From assembly GCF_014836425.1 (NCBI RefSeq), contig NZ_JACSQW010000007.1, forward strand, positions 1 through 64,000: a stretch of 64,000 bases of DNA, given 5' to 3'. A model generated the notes under the pieces. It worked only from the letters and a program-made list of their open reading frames with translations. It ran no database searches and was not told the origin of the DNA. Shown one piece after another: positions 18,971 to 27,177 of this stretch. Origin of the DNA: Limosilactobacillus avistercoris. Lineage in GTDB: Bacteria > Bacillota > Bacilli > Lactobacillales > Lactobacillaceae. A program made the position numbers and the translations under genes. Within the stretch, counting starts at the first letter, position 1. Every line of letters starts with the position of its first letter.

Positions 18971-19582
18971 ATGAACTTTGGTACACAGCTACGGGAACGA
19001 CGAGAAAAACTCGGCTTAACCTAAACTGACATTGCTAATAGGTTATTCGTAACACGACAGACAATCTCGAACTGGGAGCAGGGTAAAAGCTACCCTGACC
19101 TTAATATGTTAGTAAAGATTAGTGATGAGTATAAGATTTCGGTTGATTTGTTACTAAAGAATGATGGTCAACTGAAAGGGTATTTAGAGCAAGGGAAGGC
19201 TTATAATGCATTCAACATTTTTCAAGGATTATTTACCATACTGTATGGGTTATTCTTCCTGATAACAGGAGAACTAAACTATGATTCCTCCGTAACCCAA
19301 TTTTGTCTGTGGGGAATTATTATTATCTTCTTAATTTCTTTTATTTATGGAGAATACACGAAACCGTTTTTCCTCGGAGTAAACCAGAAAACATATTGGC
19401 TAAAACGGTCGAAAGTCAGACAAGAACGATCGTTACTTGGTAAATCGTGCAATGTGTTGTTATTTGCTATTATGTTTCTCATGGTAGTGATGAAGAGTAT
19501 TGCCGATTACTTATTGATGATGGAATTGACGATTGCTGGGCTGATGTATATTTTCCAGAAATACATGTGGGAACAAACTTAG
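18971..19582 (+). pseudogene. XRE-family regulator with membrane domain, nonsense mutation
   Basis: From the ATG at 18971, MNFGTQLRERREKLGLT is followed by TAA (19022-19024), and the same frame continues TDIANRLFVTRQTISNWEQG through a membrane domain with about four helices to the stop at 19580-19582. The stop replaces the glutamine normally found in this helix-turn-helix (GLTQTDIA), i.e. a CAA-to-TAA change. Restored, it is 203 residues. AGGAG precedes the ATG. A re-initiated product from 19106 would lack the DNA-binding part. A paralogue with a different lesion lies at 25731. Confidence 0.85.
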
Positions 19583-19599
19583 AGCGTTTTTGCATTCAA

Positions 19600-19641
19600 A
19601 AAAAGCTACTAACTTATCCATAATGGAGGTTAGTAGCTTCT
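19600..19641. terminator. Bidirectional terminator
   Basis: AAGCTACTAAC (19603-19613) pairs with GTTAGTAGCTT (19629-19639), with A and T tracts outside. It serves the XRE pseudogene and the DUF488 gene. Confidence 0.85.
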
Positions 19642-19645
19642 TTTG

Positions 19646-20032
19646 TTACTTGATTGCATGAACTTTAACACCCAAGTCAGCAGCAAGTTTATCTGCAAGA
19701 ACTACTGCTTGGTTATGTTCTTCATCTTTGGCACCGTAAAGGAGGATTACATTTTGTGATTTTAACTCTTCCTGAACAATCGCACGGAGAGTGTTGTAGT
19801 GAGAAGGTGTAGCCGCAATTTCATTGAGGTAGCGTTCCTTAAATTCTGGGAAACGAGCAACATCATGACCATACCATTTTCGTAAATCATTGCTTGGAGC
19901 GACTTCTTTCATCCAGCGATCAAGATGAGCTTTTTCTTTTGAAATTCCACGAGGCCAGATTCGGTCGACAAGGATTCGGTAGCCATCTAAATCAGCAGGC
20001 TTTGTATAAATTCTTTCTAACTTTAGTTCCAT
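19646..20032 (-). CDS. DUF488 family protein (YeaO-like)
   Basis: 128 residues with family hallmarks: RILVDRIWPRGISKEKAHLDRWMKEVAPS and the C-terminal LLYGAKDEEHNQAVVL. The biochemical role is not established. GGGGG-type site before ATG. Divergent from the DNA glycosylase operon; the two starts are only 65 bases apart, so promoters overlap. Confidence 0.88.
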   Translation of the reverse strand: MELKLERIYTKPADLDGYRILVDRIWPRGISKEKAHLDRWMKEVAPSNDLRKWYGHDVARFPEFKERYLNEIAATPSHYNTLRAIVQEELKSQNVILLYGAKDEEHNQAVVLADKLAADLGVKVHAIK

Positions 20033-20096
20033 TATAGTGAATCCCCCTCAAATTAGTGATACTTTTAGAATAGTACAAGTTGAGGAGGAATCAAGG

Positions 20097-20732
20097 ATGC
20101 TGACAAAATATCAACAGTTTTTTACTGGTCGACCCACTGAGGAAATTGCCCAATCGTTATTAGGAAAGAAAATTGTTTATACCAATTCTGATGGTATAAA
20201 GACTGGTGGACTGATTGTTGAAACTGAAGCCTATCTTGGCGAAAATGATTCCGCCTCGCATGCATACAATGGTCGCCGGACAAATTATTCGGAATCGCTA
20301 TATGGTAACCCGGGAAATATTTATATTTATCAGATTCGCGGACACTATTGTTTTGATGTGGTTGTTCAAGATGCGGAAGAACCACAGGGAGTGCTCATTC
20401 GGGGGTTAGAGCCAACCATTAACCAAGAACAGATGGCAATTAACCGGAAAATGAGTGGATTTAATATTAGTAATGGGCCTGCTAAACTAGTTCAGGCATT
20501 GGGAATTCATTCACGGAAACTTGATGGAAAATCACTAGAAACAAGTCCTCTTACAATTGATATCACAGCTGGTAAAAAGCCACGAGAAATCGTTACGGGT
20601 AGCCGGATTGGAGTGAATTTAAACGGTAAGGATGGTCTAAAACCTTATCGTTTCTATGTTAAAGGGAACCCCTATGTTTCAGGATTGCGAAAACGAGAAA
20701 TGGACTTAGAAGATTATGGATGGGAGGAATAA
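20097..20732 (+). CDS. 3-methyladenine DNA glycosylase (AAG/MPG family)
   Basis: 211 residues excising alkylated purines from DNA. Characteristic are ALL-type N-terminus (SLLGKKIVY), the catalytic region ETEAYLGENDSASHAYNG, YIYQIRGHYCFDVVV and GVLIRGLEP. The upstream in-frame GTG at 20037 is rejected because GAGGAGG (20082-20088) sits 8 bases before the ATG at 20097. It is the first gene of a coupled four-gene operon; the next start (TTG, 20735) is 2 bases after its stop. Confidence 0.92.
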   Translation: MLTKYQQFFTGRPTEEIAQSLLGKKIVYTNSDGIKTGGLIVETEAYLGENDSASHAYNGRRTNYSESLYGNPGNIYIYQIRGHYCFDVVVQDAEEPQGVLIRGLEPTINQEQMAINRKMSGFNISNGPAKLVQALGIHSRKLDGKSLETSPLTIDITAGKKPREIVTGSRIGVNLNGKDGLKPYRFYVKGNPYVSGLRKREMDLEDYGWEE

Positions 20733-20734
20733 GA

Positions 20735-21910
20735 TTGGCCTTAACGTACCAACAGCTTTTGATTACGGTCCCCTTAGTTTTACGTGCTGGTAATGTTCCG
20801 AGCATTATTGGTGAGGCTGGATTAGGAAAAACTGCCTTAGTTGAAGAGGTTGCCGAAAAGATGGATGCAAAGTTGTTCACGACGGTGGTTAGTTTAAGCG
20901 AAAAAGGTGACCTCGCAATTCCGGTTCCCCCATTAACTAGTGATTCATTTGTTGAGACAAAGAATCATGGTCGGTTAGCAAATGTTCAATTTGGGTATTC
21001 TGAAACACTGGTATCGATTATTCGATACGCTGAAGAGAATCCTAACCAAGCAATTATTTGGTTTCTTGATGAGTTTAATCGAGGACCGCAAGCTGTTCAA
21101 AGTGAATTGATGAACCTGGTTTTACAACGACAAATTAATAGCCTTCACCTGCCAGAAACGGTTAAGATCGTAATTGCTGAGAATCCAGATAATACTATGG
21201 AAGGCTTTGAAAATAGTGAGTATGCAGTTTCAACTGGAGATGCGGCGATTAAGGACCGGACAGTTCGGCTTGTAATGACTAGTTCGACTAACGAATGGTT
21301 GGAATGGGCAAAAAAGCCATTAAAACAAGGTGGCCGGTCACAAATTAACCCGTTAGTGATTGAGTATTTAACTCGGTATCCTAGTCGGCTAGTTCAGCCT
21401 CACCAGTTTGGCTCTGATTTAACGCCAACACCACGGGCTTGGGAACGGGTTTCGAGAAATCTTGATCAGTTGCAAAAGCTTCCAAATGAGCTTCAAACAC
21501 AGCTAGCGCCTGATCTCTTTAGTGGTGATCTAGGTACAGAAATAGGGGTTTCATTTGCCGAATTTGTGCAAGCGCATGGGGTACGGTTACAAGTAACCGA
21601 TATGATAAGGAAAATTGAATTAGAAGTAGATTTTCAACAACTAGAAGAAGCTGATAAATTAGCTCTTTTACGTGAATGGGTTGAGAAATATCCGGAAACC
21701 TTGGCTCAAAATAGCGGAGCAGCAAACTTTAGTGCATACTTAGCGGATATTAGTCCAGACGGGCAGTATGCACTAGTTCAACAAGTTGGGGAAAATGACG
21801 AACTTCTAAACAAGATGTACGCTACTGCAAAGGAAAATCCAGCGGGAGCAGTTGATGAGTTGTATGAAACCGGGGCACAAATCGCAACCTATGGAGATAA
21901 GGGTAAATGA
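20735..21910 (+). CDS. MoxR-type AAA+ ATPase
   Basis: 391 residues with Walker A GEAGLGKT (about 29-36) and Walker B IIWFLDEFNRGP, then a C-terminal helical region. In this family such ATPases act as chaperones with a VWA-domain partner encoded next door, which is the case here. The start is a TTG at 20735 set by GGGAGG (20722-20727); an ATG at 20720 overlaps that site. It overlaps the next gene by 4 bases (ATGA), implying translational coupling. The substrate is unknown. Confidence 0.85.
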   Translation: MALTYQQLLITVPLVLRAGNVPSIIGEAGLGKTALVEEVAEKMDAKLFTTVVSLSEKGDLAIPVPPLTSDSFVETKNHGRLANVQFGYSETLVSIIRYAEENPNQAIIWFLDEFNRGPQAVQSELMNLVLQRQINSLHLPETVKIVIAENPDNTMEGFENSEYAVSTGDAAIKDRTVRLVMTSSTNEWLEWAKKPLKQGGRSQINPLVIEYLTRYPSRLVQPHQFGSDLTPTPRAWERVSRNLDQLQKLPNELQTQLAPDLFSGDLGTEIGVSFAEFVQAHGVRLQVTDMIRKIELEVDFQQLEEADKLALLREWVEKYPETLAQNSGAANFSAYLADISPDGQYALVQQVGENDELLNKMYATAKENPAGAVDELYETGAQIATYGDKGK

Positions 21911-23208
21911 ACCAGTTAGTAAAAATGCTGGAACAATTACGTCGCAATCCTCAAGATAGCGAACTTGCTCAACGAGTTTTAACCCAGGCCATTATTCAGA
22001 TCTTACAAAGCCAGCGGGTTCTCGGGGAAGTTCTTCTTCAAATTCCACGGCAGATTGTTTCATACCAGAACCCGAAAGCAGTTGTTGGCTTGTTTTGGCG
22101 GAAGGATCAGATTGAATTAAGGGTTGCTTCAGACAAACTAGCGGATTTACGAAGTGACGAAGTAGTGATCTTGCTAGAGCATGAAGCGCTTCATCTCTTA
22201 TGGCAGCATCCCCTCCGTTACGCAAATTCGCCGACTCCCGAGTTAGTGCAACTAGCAACTGACATTGCAGTTAACCAGTATCTTCCAGAAGTTCCACGGG
22301 AAACAATGACTTTAGCCCAACTACAACGATGCTTACATCGGCAAATTTCGCCGTACCAAGATTCGAGTGTTTATCTTCGCCTTTTGCAAAGTTTACCGGA
22401 GAAGGATAAAAGAAAATTGCGGAAACTTGGCGAACGGGAAATCCAACAAGCTGCAAATGATAAGTTGACGAAAACTTACCAAGAGACACATCAGGGATGG
22501 CAACTAGGTAGTAGTCAGCTTAATCCTGGCAACCAACAGTTACGGTTAGCTCAATTAAAGAAAATTCTCCGGCAAGCGTGGCAAAATACTCCGAAAAAGG
22601 ATCGGGGATTACTTCCGGGGGATGTCATGGAACCCTTGACTGAACCTAAATCAAAATCACAATTTAAATGGCAACAATTGGTTAGCCGGCAATTGGGAAC
22701 GATTGCTGCGGGAAGAGAAGAAGTTGCCTACCGATTTAATCGTCGACAACCTTGGCGGATGGAACTTCCGGGAACAGTGAGTCGTCTCGTGCTCCGAATC
22801 CTGGTTTTTGTTGATAACTCAGGTTCAGTAACGGATGAAGAGCTAGCAAAAGTATTAAGTCAGATTAGTTTTTTGGCTAATAGCGATCAATTACCATTAG
22901 AAATTTATCCGTTTGATGCCCGAATTCATTCTGAACAGCGACAGAAAATTGCGAATGGAAGACGGGTTAAGTTTCAACGAATTGGTGGGGGCGGAACAAG
23001 TTTCCAGTGTATTTTTGACTTTCTCTACGCGCAAAATGTAAACCCTACTAATTCATTAGTTTTAATTATGACTGATGGCTGGGGTGAAGAGAGTGTTAAT
23101 ACGTATAATTTTCGACATGTTGATTGGCTGTTAACAGGAGCGACAACAGATTTATCTATTCACCATCCAGTCGGTCGTATTTTTAGTTTAAAGAAGGGAA
23201 CAGAATGA
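21907..23208 (+). CDS. Metallopeptidase-like plus VWA domain protein
   Basis: 433 residues. The N-terminal part carries HEALHLLWQH (92-101), an HExxH zinc motif with a further histidine, as in the DUF2201 putative metallopeptidase domain. A basic middle region (about 180-280) leads to a C-terminal VWA-like domain with a MIDAS motif DNSGSV near 303 and LIMTDGWGEE near 394. It is paired with the MoxR ATPase by a 4-base overlap, and with the next small gene by another. The zinc and metal ligands look intact, so both domains may be active; whether it cleaves protein is unknown. Confidence 0.82.
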   Translation: MNQLVKMLEQLRRNPQDSELAQRVLTQAIIQILQSQRVLGEVLLQIPRQIVSYQNPKAVVGLFWRKDQIELRVASDKLADLRSDEVVILLEHEALHLLWQHPLRYANSPTPELVQLATDIAVNQYLPEVPRETMTLAQLQRCLHRQISPYQDSSVYLRLLQSLPEKDKRKLRKLGEREIQQAANDKLTKTYQETHQGWQLGSSQLNPGNQQLRLAQLKKILRQAWQNTPKKDRGLLPGDVMEPLTEPKSKSQFKWQQLVSRQLGTIAAGREEVAYRFNRRQPWRMELPGTVSRLVLRILVFVDNSGSVTDEELAKVLSQISFLANSDQLPLEIYPFDARIHSEQRQKIANGRRVKFQRIGGGGTSFQCIFDFLYAQNVNPTNSLVLIMTDGWGEESVNTYNFRHVDWLLTGATTDLSIHHPVGRIFSLKKGTE

Positions 23209-23498
23209 CCGAATTATTAAAACCAACAGTAATGAAACAAATTTTAACTCATTCAAAAGAGTATCAACGAGCATTAAAACTCCTCAATGTTGATTGGGAT
23301 TTAGGTAACCAGATGCTTTTTCGGGACCGGGTTACTGGGGCAGATGTAATGTTAGCTCGTCAACTACAACAACACCACCTGATAGTTGGTAATGTTAATC
23401 TTGATGATTATCAGGCGGTTGGGCAGTTATTAAACCAGCATTCTCAATGGTTCAGTGCTGCTGCACGACACGAACTCTTGAAGCCGTTTAATGGTTAG
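23205..23498 (+). CDS. Small protein coupled to the MoxR-VWA pair
   Basis: 97 residues, helical, soluble, no known motif. Its ATG overlaps the VWA gene stop (ATGA), so stoichiometric production with the ATPase and VWA protein is likely. A role as adaptor or substrate is inference from position only. Confidence 0.7.
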   Translation: MTELLKPTVMKQILTHSKEYQRALKLLNVDWDLGNQMLFRDRVTGADVMLARQLQQHHLIVGNVNLDDYQAVGQLLNQHSQWFSAAARHELLKPFNG

Positions 23499-23552
23499 CA
23501 CCCAATTAAAAATAGTATAATGAAATTATGATTAATAAGGAGGATGAAGAGC

Positions 23553-25457
23553 GTGACAGTGAACGAACAAGAAATCAAAAAAGACCTGTACGATGCGGTT
23601 AATGGGGAATGGCTAAAGACTGCTAAAATTCCTGATGATAAACCGGCTACTGGTGGCTTTAACGATTTGGTAGATGAAATCGATAAGCAGCTGATGGATG
23701 ATCTCGATGCTTACACGGAAGGCAAGGAGAAGAGTGACGATCCACGGTTCAATGAAATGGTAAAGTTGTACCGAATTGCGAAGAAGTTTGACTTCCGGAA
23801 AAAGGTTGGCCCACGACCACTAAAGCGGATGTTGACTGGTATTGAAGAATTAAAGTCATATGGTGAGTACCAGGCGCAATGGCGGAACTGGATTATGGCG
23901 GGGATGCCATCGCCAGTTGCCTTTGATATTGATGCTGATATGAAGAATGCGACTGTTTATGCGCTCTTTGCTGCGGCACCATCCCTAATTCTTCCAGATA
24001 AGAGTTACTATGAGGAAGGGAAGAAGGAACAACACGATCAACTTCTAGAATTGTGGTCCTCAATGGTTGCTGCATTAATGGATAAGCTTGGCTACGATAA
24101 AGATGAAGCCGCAAAGCATATTGAAAACGCCAAAAAGTTTGATGCCCTTCTTGCACCGAACGTCAAAAGTGCGGAAGAAGCAGCTGACTACAGTAAAATG
24201 TACAACCCACAAACTGTGGATGAACTAGCTAGTTCAACGGATCAACTTGATTTGGCTGATGTGATTAAGCGGTTAGTGGGAACAACCCCTGAAAAGGTAA
24301 TTGTTACTGAGCCGGAATATTTTAAGGCCTTAGACGGGATTTTGAAAGATCACTTTGAATTATTTAAGAGCTGGGCACTAATTAATGTTATTCGGGCTAA
24401 TGCAAGCTACCTTGATGATGAGATGCGTGAAATTAACGGTCGTTACAGTCGTGCTCTTTCTGGTAGTAAGAAGCCGATTAACCAACGAAAGTTTGCTTAT
24501 TACCTTGCCCGGGACGTCTTTAGTCAAGTAATGGGTGACTACTACGGAAAGAAGTACTTTGGTCCACAAGCTAAGGATGATGTTCACCACATGGTTGAAC
24601 AGATGATTAAAGTTTACAAGGGCCGTTTAGCTAACAATGATTGGTTGAGTAAAGCGACCCGCGATAAGGCAATCCTAAAGTTAGATAAGCTTGGCATTCA
24701 AGTTGGTTATCCTGATAAGATTCCGGCACTTTACGATAAGATCAAGATTGATGAAGGCGAATCACTAATTGCTAACTTGAATCAAGCTAACATTGTGGCT
24801 AACCGTGAAATGTTTGGCCGGTGGAATAAGCCTGTTGACCGGATGCGTTGGGAAATGAGCGCGGCAACTGTGAATGCTTATTACCATCCATTTAAGAATA
24901 TTATCGTTTTCCCAGCCGCAATTTTGCAGGCGCCATTCTACTCATTGAAACAAAGTAGTAGTGAAAACTATGGTGGGATTGGAGCCGTAATTGCTCACGA
25001 AATCTCTCATGCCTTTGATAACAACGGTGCCTTGTTCGATGAACTGGGGAATTTAAATAACTGGTGGACTGATGAAGATTCTGCCCACTTCAAGCAATTG
25101 GCTCAAAAGATGATTAAAGAATTTGATGGAATCGAGTTCGCTGGTCAAAAGGTCAACGGTAAGCTAACTGTTTCCGAAAATATTGCTGACGCTGGTGGCC
25201 TGAGTTGTGCTCTTGAAGCCGCTAAGCAAGAAGATGACTTTAATGCTAAGGAATTCTTTATCAACTGGGCAACCATTTGGCGGATGAAGGCCACAAAGCA
25301 GTATGAACAACTATTGCTTTCCATTGATGTTCATGCTCCGCAAAAGCTTCGTGCCAACATCCAAGCTGAAAACCTTGATGATTTCTATACCGCCTTTAAC
25401 ATCCAACCCGGTGATCCCATGTTCAAGAAGCCTGAGGATAGGGTGAATATATGGTGA
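23553..25457 (+). CDS. pepO: Endopeptidase PepO (M13 neprilysin family)
   Basis: About 634 residues. Cytosolic M13 metallopeptidase cleaving oligopeptides. Visible motifs: NAYYHPFKNIIVFPAAILQAPF, the zinc site HEISHAFD with the third ligand in ENIADAGG, and the C-terminal VNIW typical of the family. AAGGAGG (23537-23543) abuts the ATG at 23544, so the GTG at 23553 (MTVNEQEIKK) is the better-spaced start. TATAAT at 23516-23521 gives it a promoter. A tail segment of the intergenic hairpin family overlaps its stop codon. Confidence 0.93.
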   Translation: MTVNEQEIKKDLYDAVNGEWLKTAKIPDDKPATGGFNDLVDEIDKQLMDDLDAYTEGKEKSDDPRFNEMVKLYRIAKKFDFRKKVGPRPLKRMLTGIEELKSYGEYQAQWRNWIMAGMPSPVAFDIDADMKNATVYALFAAAPSLILPDKSYYEEGKKEQHDQLLELWSSMVAALMDKLGYDKDEAAKHIENAKKFDALLAPNVKSAEEAADYSKMYNPQTVDELASSTDQLDLADVIKRLVGTTPEKVIVTEPEYFKALDGILKDHFELFKSWALINVIRANASYLDDEMREINGRYSRALSGSKKPINQRKFAYYLARDVFSQVMGDYYGKKYFGPQAKDDVHHMVEQMIKVYKGRLANNDWLSKATRDKAILKLDKLGIQVGYPDKIPALYDKIKIDEGESLIANLNQANIVANREMFGRWNKPVDRMRWEMSAATVNAYYHPFKNIIVFPAAILQAPFYSLKQSSSENYGGIGAVIAHEISHAFDNNGALFDELGNLNNWWTDEDSAHFKQLAQKMIKEFDGIEFAGQKVNGKLTVSENIADAGGLSCALEAAKQEDDFNAKEFFINWATIWRMKATKQYEQLLLSIDVHAPQKLRANIQAENLDDFYTAFNIQPGDPMFKKPEDRVNIW

Positions 25458-25559
25458 GCAGATCTTGACTAGGTTGCCTTAGAAGCGTGTTAGCTCGAGG
25501 GAGTCGCAGCGAAGCAAGCCTATTCGGTAGGCTGAGCACATTTTGACTGTGTTGCCTTA
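25456..25559 (+). repeat. Variable-hairpin element A (two tail segments)
   Basis: Two copies of the family's 3' tail: GAGCAGATCTTGACTAGG then TTGCCTTAGAA (25456-25484), and GAGCACATTTTGACTGTG then TTGCCTTA (25534-25559). GCCTA-TTCGG-TAGGC forms a short stem before the second tail. The 5' conserved end is missing. It starts within the pepO stop codon. Confidence 0.65.
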
Positions 25560-25582
25560 CCCATACCTAATTTAAAACAGAT

Positions 25583-25625
25583 AAAAACACCACTTGTCTT
25601 ACCACCTAAGACAAGTGGTGTTTTT
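25583..25625 (+). terminator. Rho-independent terminator after pepO
   Basis: A 19-bp stem with arms 25583-25601 and 25607-25625, containing CACCACTTGTCTTA, loop CCACC, ending in TTTTT. A-rich on the other side, so probably bidirectional. Confidence 0.9.
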
Positions 25626-25687
25626 ATATTGCCACGATCCTTAGCGTGACATTTATAGTATTTGTCTGTATCTTAGTAGCAAGAATT

Positions 25688-25701
25688 ATTTCCCGGGAAA
25701 T
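25688..25701. repeat. ATTTCCCGGGAAAT palindrome, copy 2
   Basis: Identical to the copies at 3649 and 31635. It lies 30 bases upstream of the XRE-type ATG at 25731, within its likely promoter. Confidence 0.6.
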
Positions 25702-25730
25702 CAATTTAATATCGGTAGAGGAGAATGCAA

Positions 25731-26226
25731 ATGGACTTTGCTCAAAAGATAAAACTATATCGACAGAAGAATAACTGGACTCAGCAAGACGTTGCGGAAA
25801 GACTAAATATTTCACGGAAAACGCGATCGGGACTTTCGGTCATGCTACTATTGGAATATTTTCGGTAGTATTTTTGTTTTACTAAAATTTGTCCATGTAT
25901 TACCGTCATGGCATGGTTGGCTTGGAAGTATTAGTGATGCGGTTGTGGGGTTGACTGTTGTAAACTTATTTTTCTTGTTGGCCTATACTGAATGGAGTAG
26001 GTTAAAAAATGAAGAAAGAATTAGTTTCATTTTTGCTTTTTTGATTATTACCTGTTTATTGATCGCAATTATGATGTTTAACCCATTAAAGACATCAGCA
26101 AGCGGAAGTAACGATTATACTTATGGACTGTTAACTGGACGAATTGTGGTAACAATGATCTTTTCGTTATCTTTAACTTGTTCGATTACCCTTTATCCAC
26201 AATTTCAAGAACGGAAAAAAGAATAG
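25731..26226 (+). pseudogene. XRE-family regulator with membrane domain, internal deletion
   Basis: An ATG with AGAGGAG upstream opens MDFAQKIKLYRQKNNWTQQD and continues to ISRKT, the first half of an XRE helix-turn-helix. It then runs out of frame. From about 25826 another frame encodes a hydrophobic protein of about four helices that ends at 26226 (ITLYPQFQERKKE). The DNA-binding domain is cut before its conserved SxWExG part and the linker is missing, so a deletion joined the two parts. It parallels the locus at 18971, broken in a different way. Confidence 0.8.
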
Positions 26227-26233
26227 TTTCAAC

Positions 26234-26385
26234 GGGAGTGAGACAGAACTAGCTTGCTAGTTCGTTTTCGAACCCCCGCAAGCACAAAGAGGACTCTAGC
26301 GTTTGGAAAATCCGAACGCTAGAGTCCCTTTGTGTACTGCGCTGTAGTATTTTTAACTGTGTAGATAACTTAAGTCACAGCCCTC
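26234..26385. repeat. 152-bp structured direct repeat, copy 1
   Basis: About 95% identical to 27004-27155. It contains GAACTAGC-TT-GCTAGTTC, then a hairpin of about 20 bp, CACAAAG-A-GGACTCTAGCG paired with CGCTAGAGTCC-CTTTGTG, and ends (GTCACAGCCC) that can pair with the start (GGGAGTGAGAC). It begins 8 bases after the broken XRE gene and is followed by T-rich sequence, so it may act as terminator. Confidence 0.8.
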
Positions 26386-26471
26386 CCTTTTTTGTGGGAG
26401 TTAGAAGAGTGACGTTAACTTTCAATTTGCCTTATAATTACAAGAGATAGTAATTATGAGGAGGAAAATAG

Positions 26472-26981
26472 ATGAACCGGCTTAAAGCAATTCAAGGTGA
26501 TATTACTAAAGTCCACGTTGATGCAATCGTTAATGCTGCTAACACAACGTTACTTGGTGGTGGCGGTGTCGATGGTGCAATTCATCGAGCAGCGGGTCCA
26601 GGATTGTACGCTGCTTGTTTGAAGTTTCATGGTTGCCCAACCGGTGAAGCGCGAATTACCCATGGCTTTCGCTTGCCTGCAGAGTACGTTATTCACACTC
26701 CTGGGCCAATTTGGCGGGATGGCAATCATGGTGAAGATGAGCTGTTAGCTAATTCTTACCGGAATAGCCTTAAATTAGCTGAAGAAAATAATTGTCATAC
26801 CATCGCCTTTCCTTCAATTAGTACTGGAGTATACGCATTCCCATTGGAGCGAGCTGCTCACATTGCGGTTACGACAATCCATAATTTCTTGAGGGATAGT
26901 CAAGTTATTGATGAAGTTGAAATGGTGTGCTTTGATCCGGTAACGCTTGCAAGTTATCAAAGAGAAATTGAAAAGCTCTAG
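26472..26981 (+). CDS. Macrodomain protein (ADP-ribose deacetylase/hydrolase, YmdB-like)
   Basis: 169 residues, a single macrodomain: QGDITKVHVDAIVNAANTTL, the glycine loop LLGGGGVDGAIHRAAG and the phosphate-binding loop FPSISTGVYAFP. The family hydrolyses O-acetyl-ADP-ribose or removes ADP-ribose from proteins. AGGAGG precedes the ATG. The gene stands alone between two 152-bp direct repeats, which could have mediated its acquisition or rearrangement, though the repeats may simply be 3' elements of two genes. Confidence 0.93.
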   Translation: MNRLKAIQGDITKVHVDAIVNAANTTLLGGGGVDGAIHRAAGPGLYAACLKFHGCPTGEARITHGFRLPAEYVIHTPGPIWRDGNHGEDELLANSYRNSLKLAEENNCHTIAFPSISTGVYAFPLERAAHIAVTTIHNFLRDSQVIDEVEMVCFDPVTLASYQREIEKL

Positions 26982-27003
26982 TTAAATAATGAGCAAATTA
27001 AAG

Positions 27004-27155
27004 GGGAGTGAGACAGAACTAGCATGCTAGTTCGTTTTCGAACCCCCGCAAGCACAAAGAGAGCTCTAGCGTTCAGAGAATCCGAACGCTAGAGCCCCTT
27101 TGTGTACTGCGCTGTAGTATTTTTAACTGTGTAGATAACTTAAGTCACAGCCCTC
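27004..27155. repeat. 152-bp structured direct repeat, copy 2
   Basis: Same orientation as the copy at 26234, with about seven differences. In the long hairpin an A-T pair of copy 1 becomes G-C here (GCTCTAGCG with CGCTAGAGC), a compensatory change. GAACTAGCATGCTAGTTC is a perfect palindrome in this copy. Starts 22 bases after the macrodomain gene and is followed by TTTTT. Confidence 0.8.
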
Positions 27156-27177
27156 TTTTTATTAGTTACAAGATTAT

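Noticed and set aside
26234-27155. Insertion sequence carrying the macrodomain gene
   Set aside because: The flanking repeats are direct and have no transposase or target-site duplication visible.
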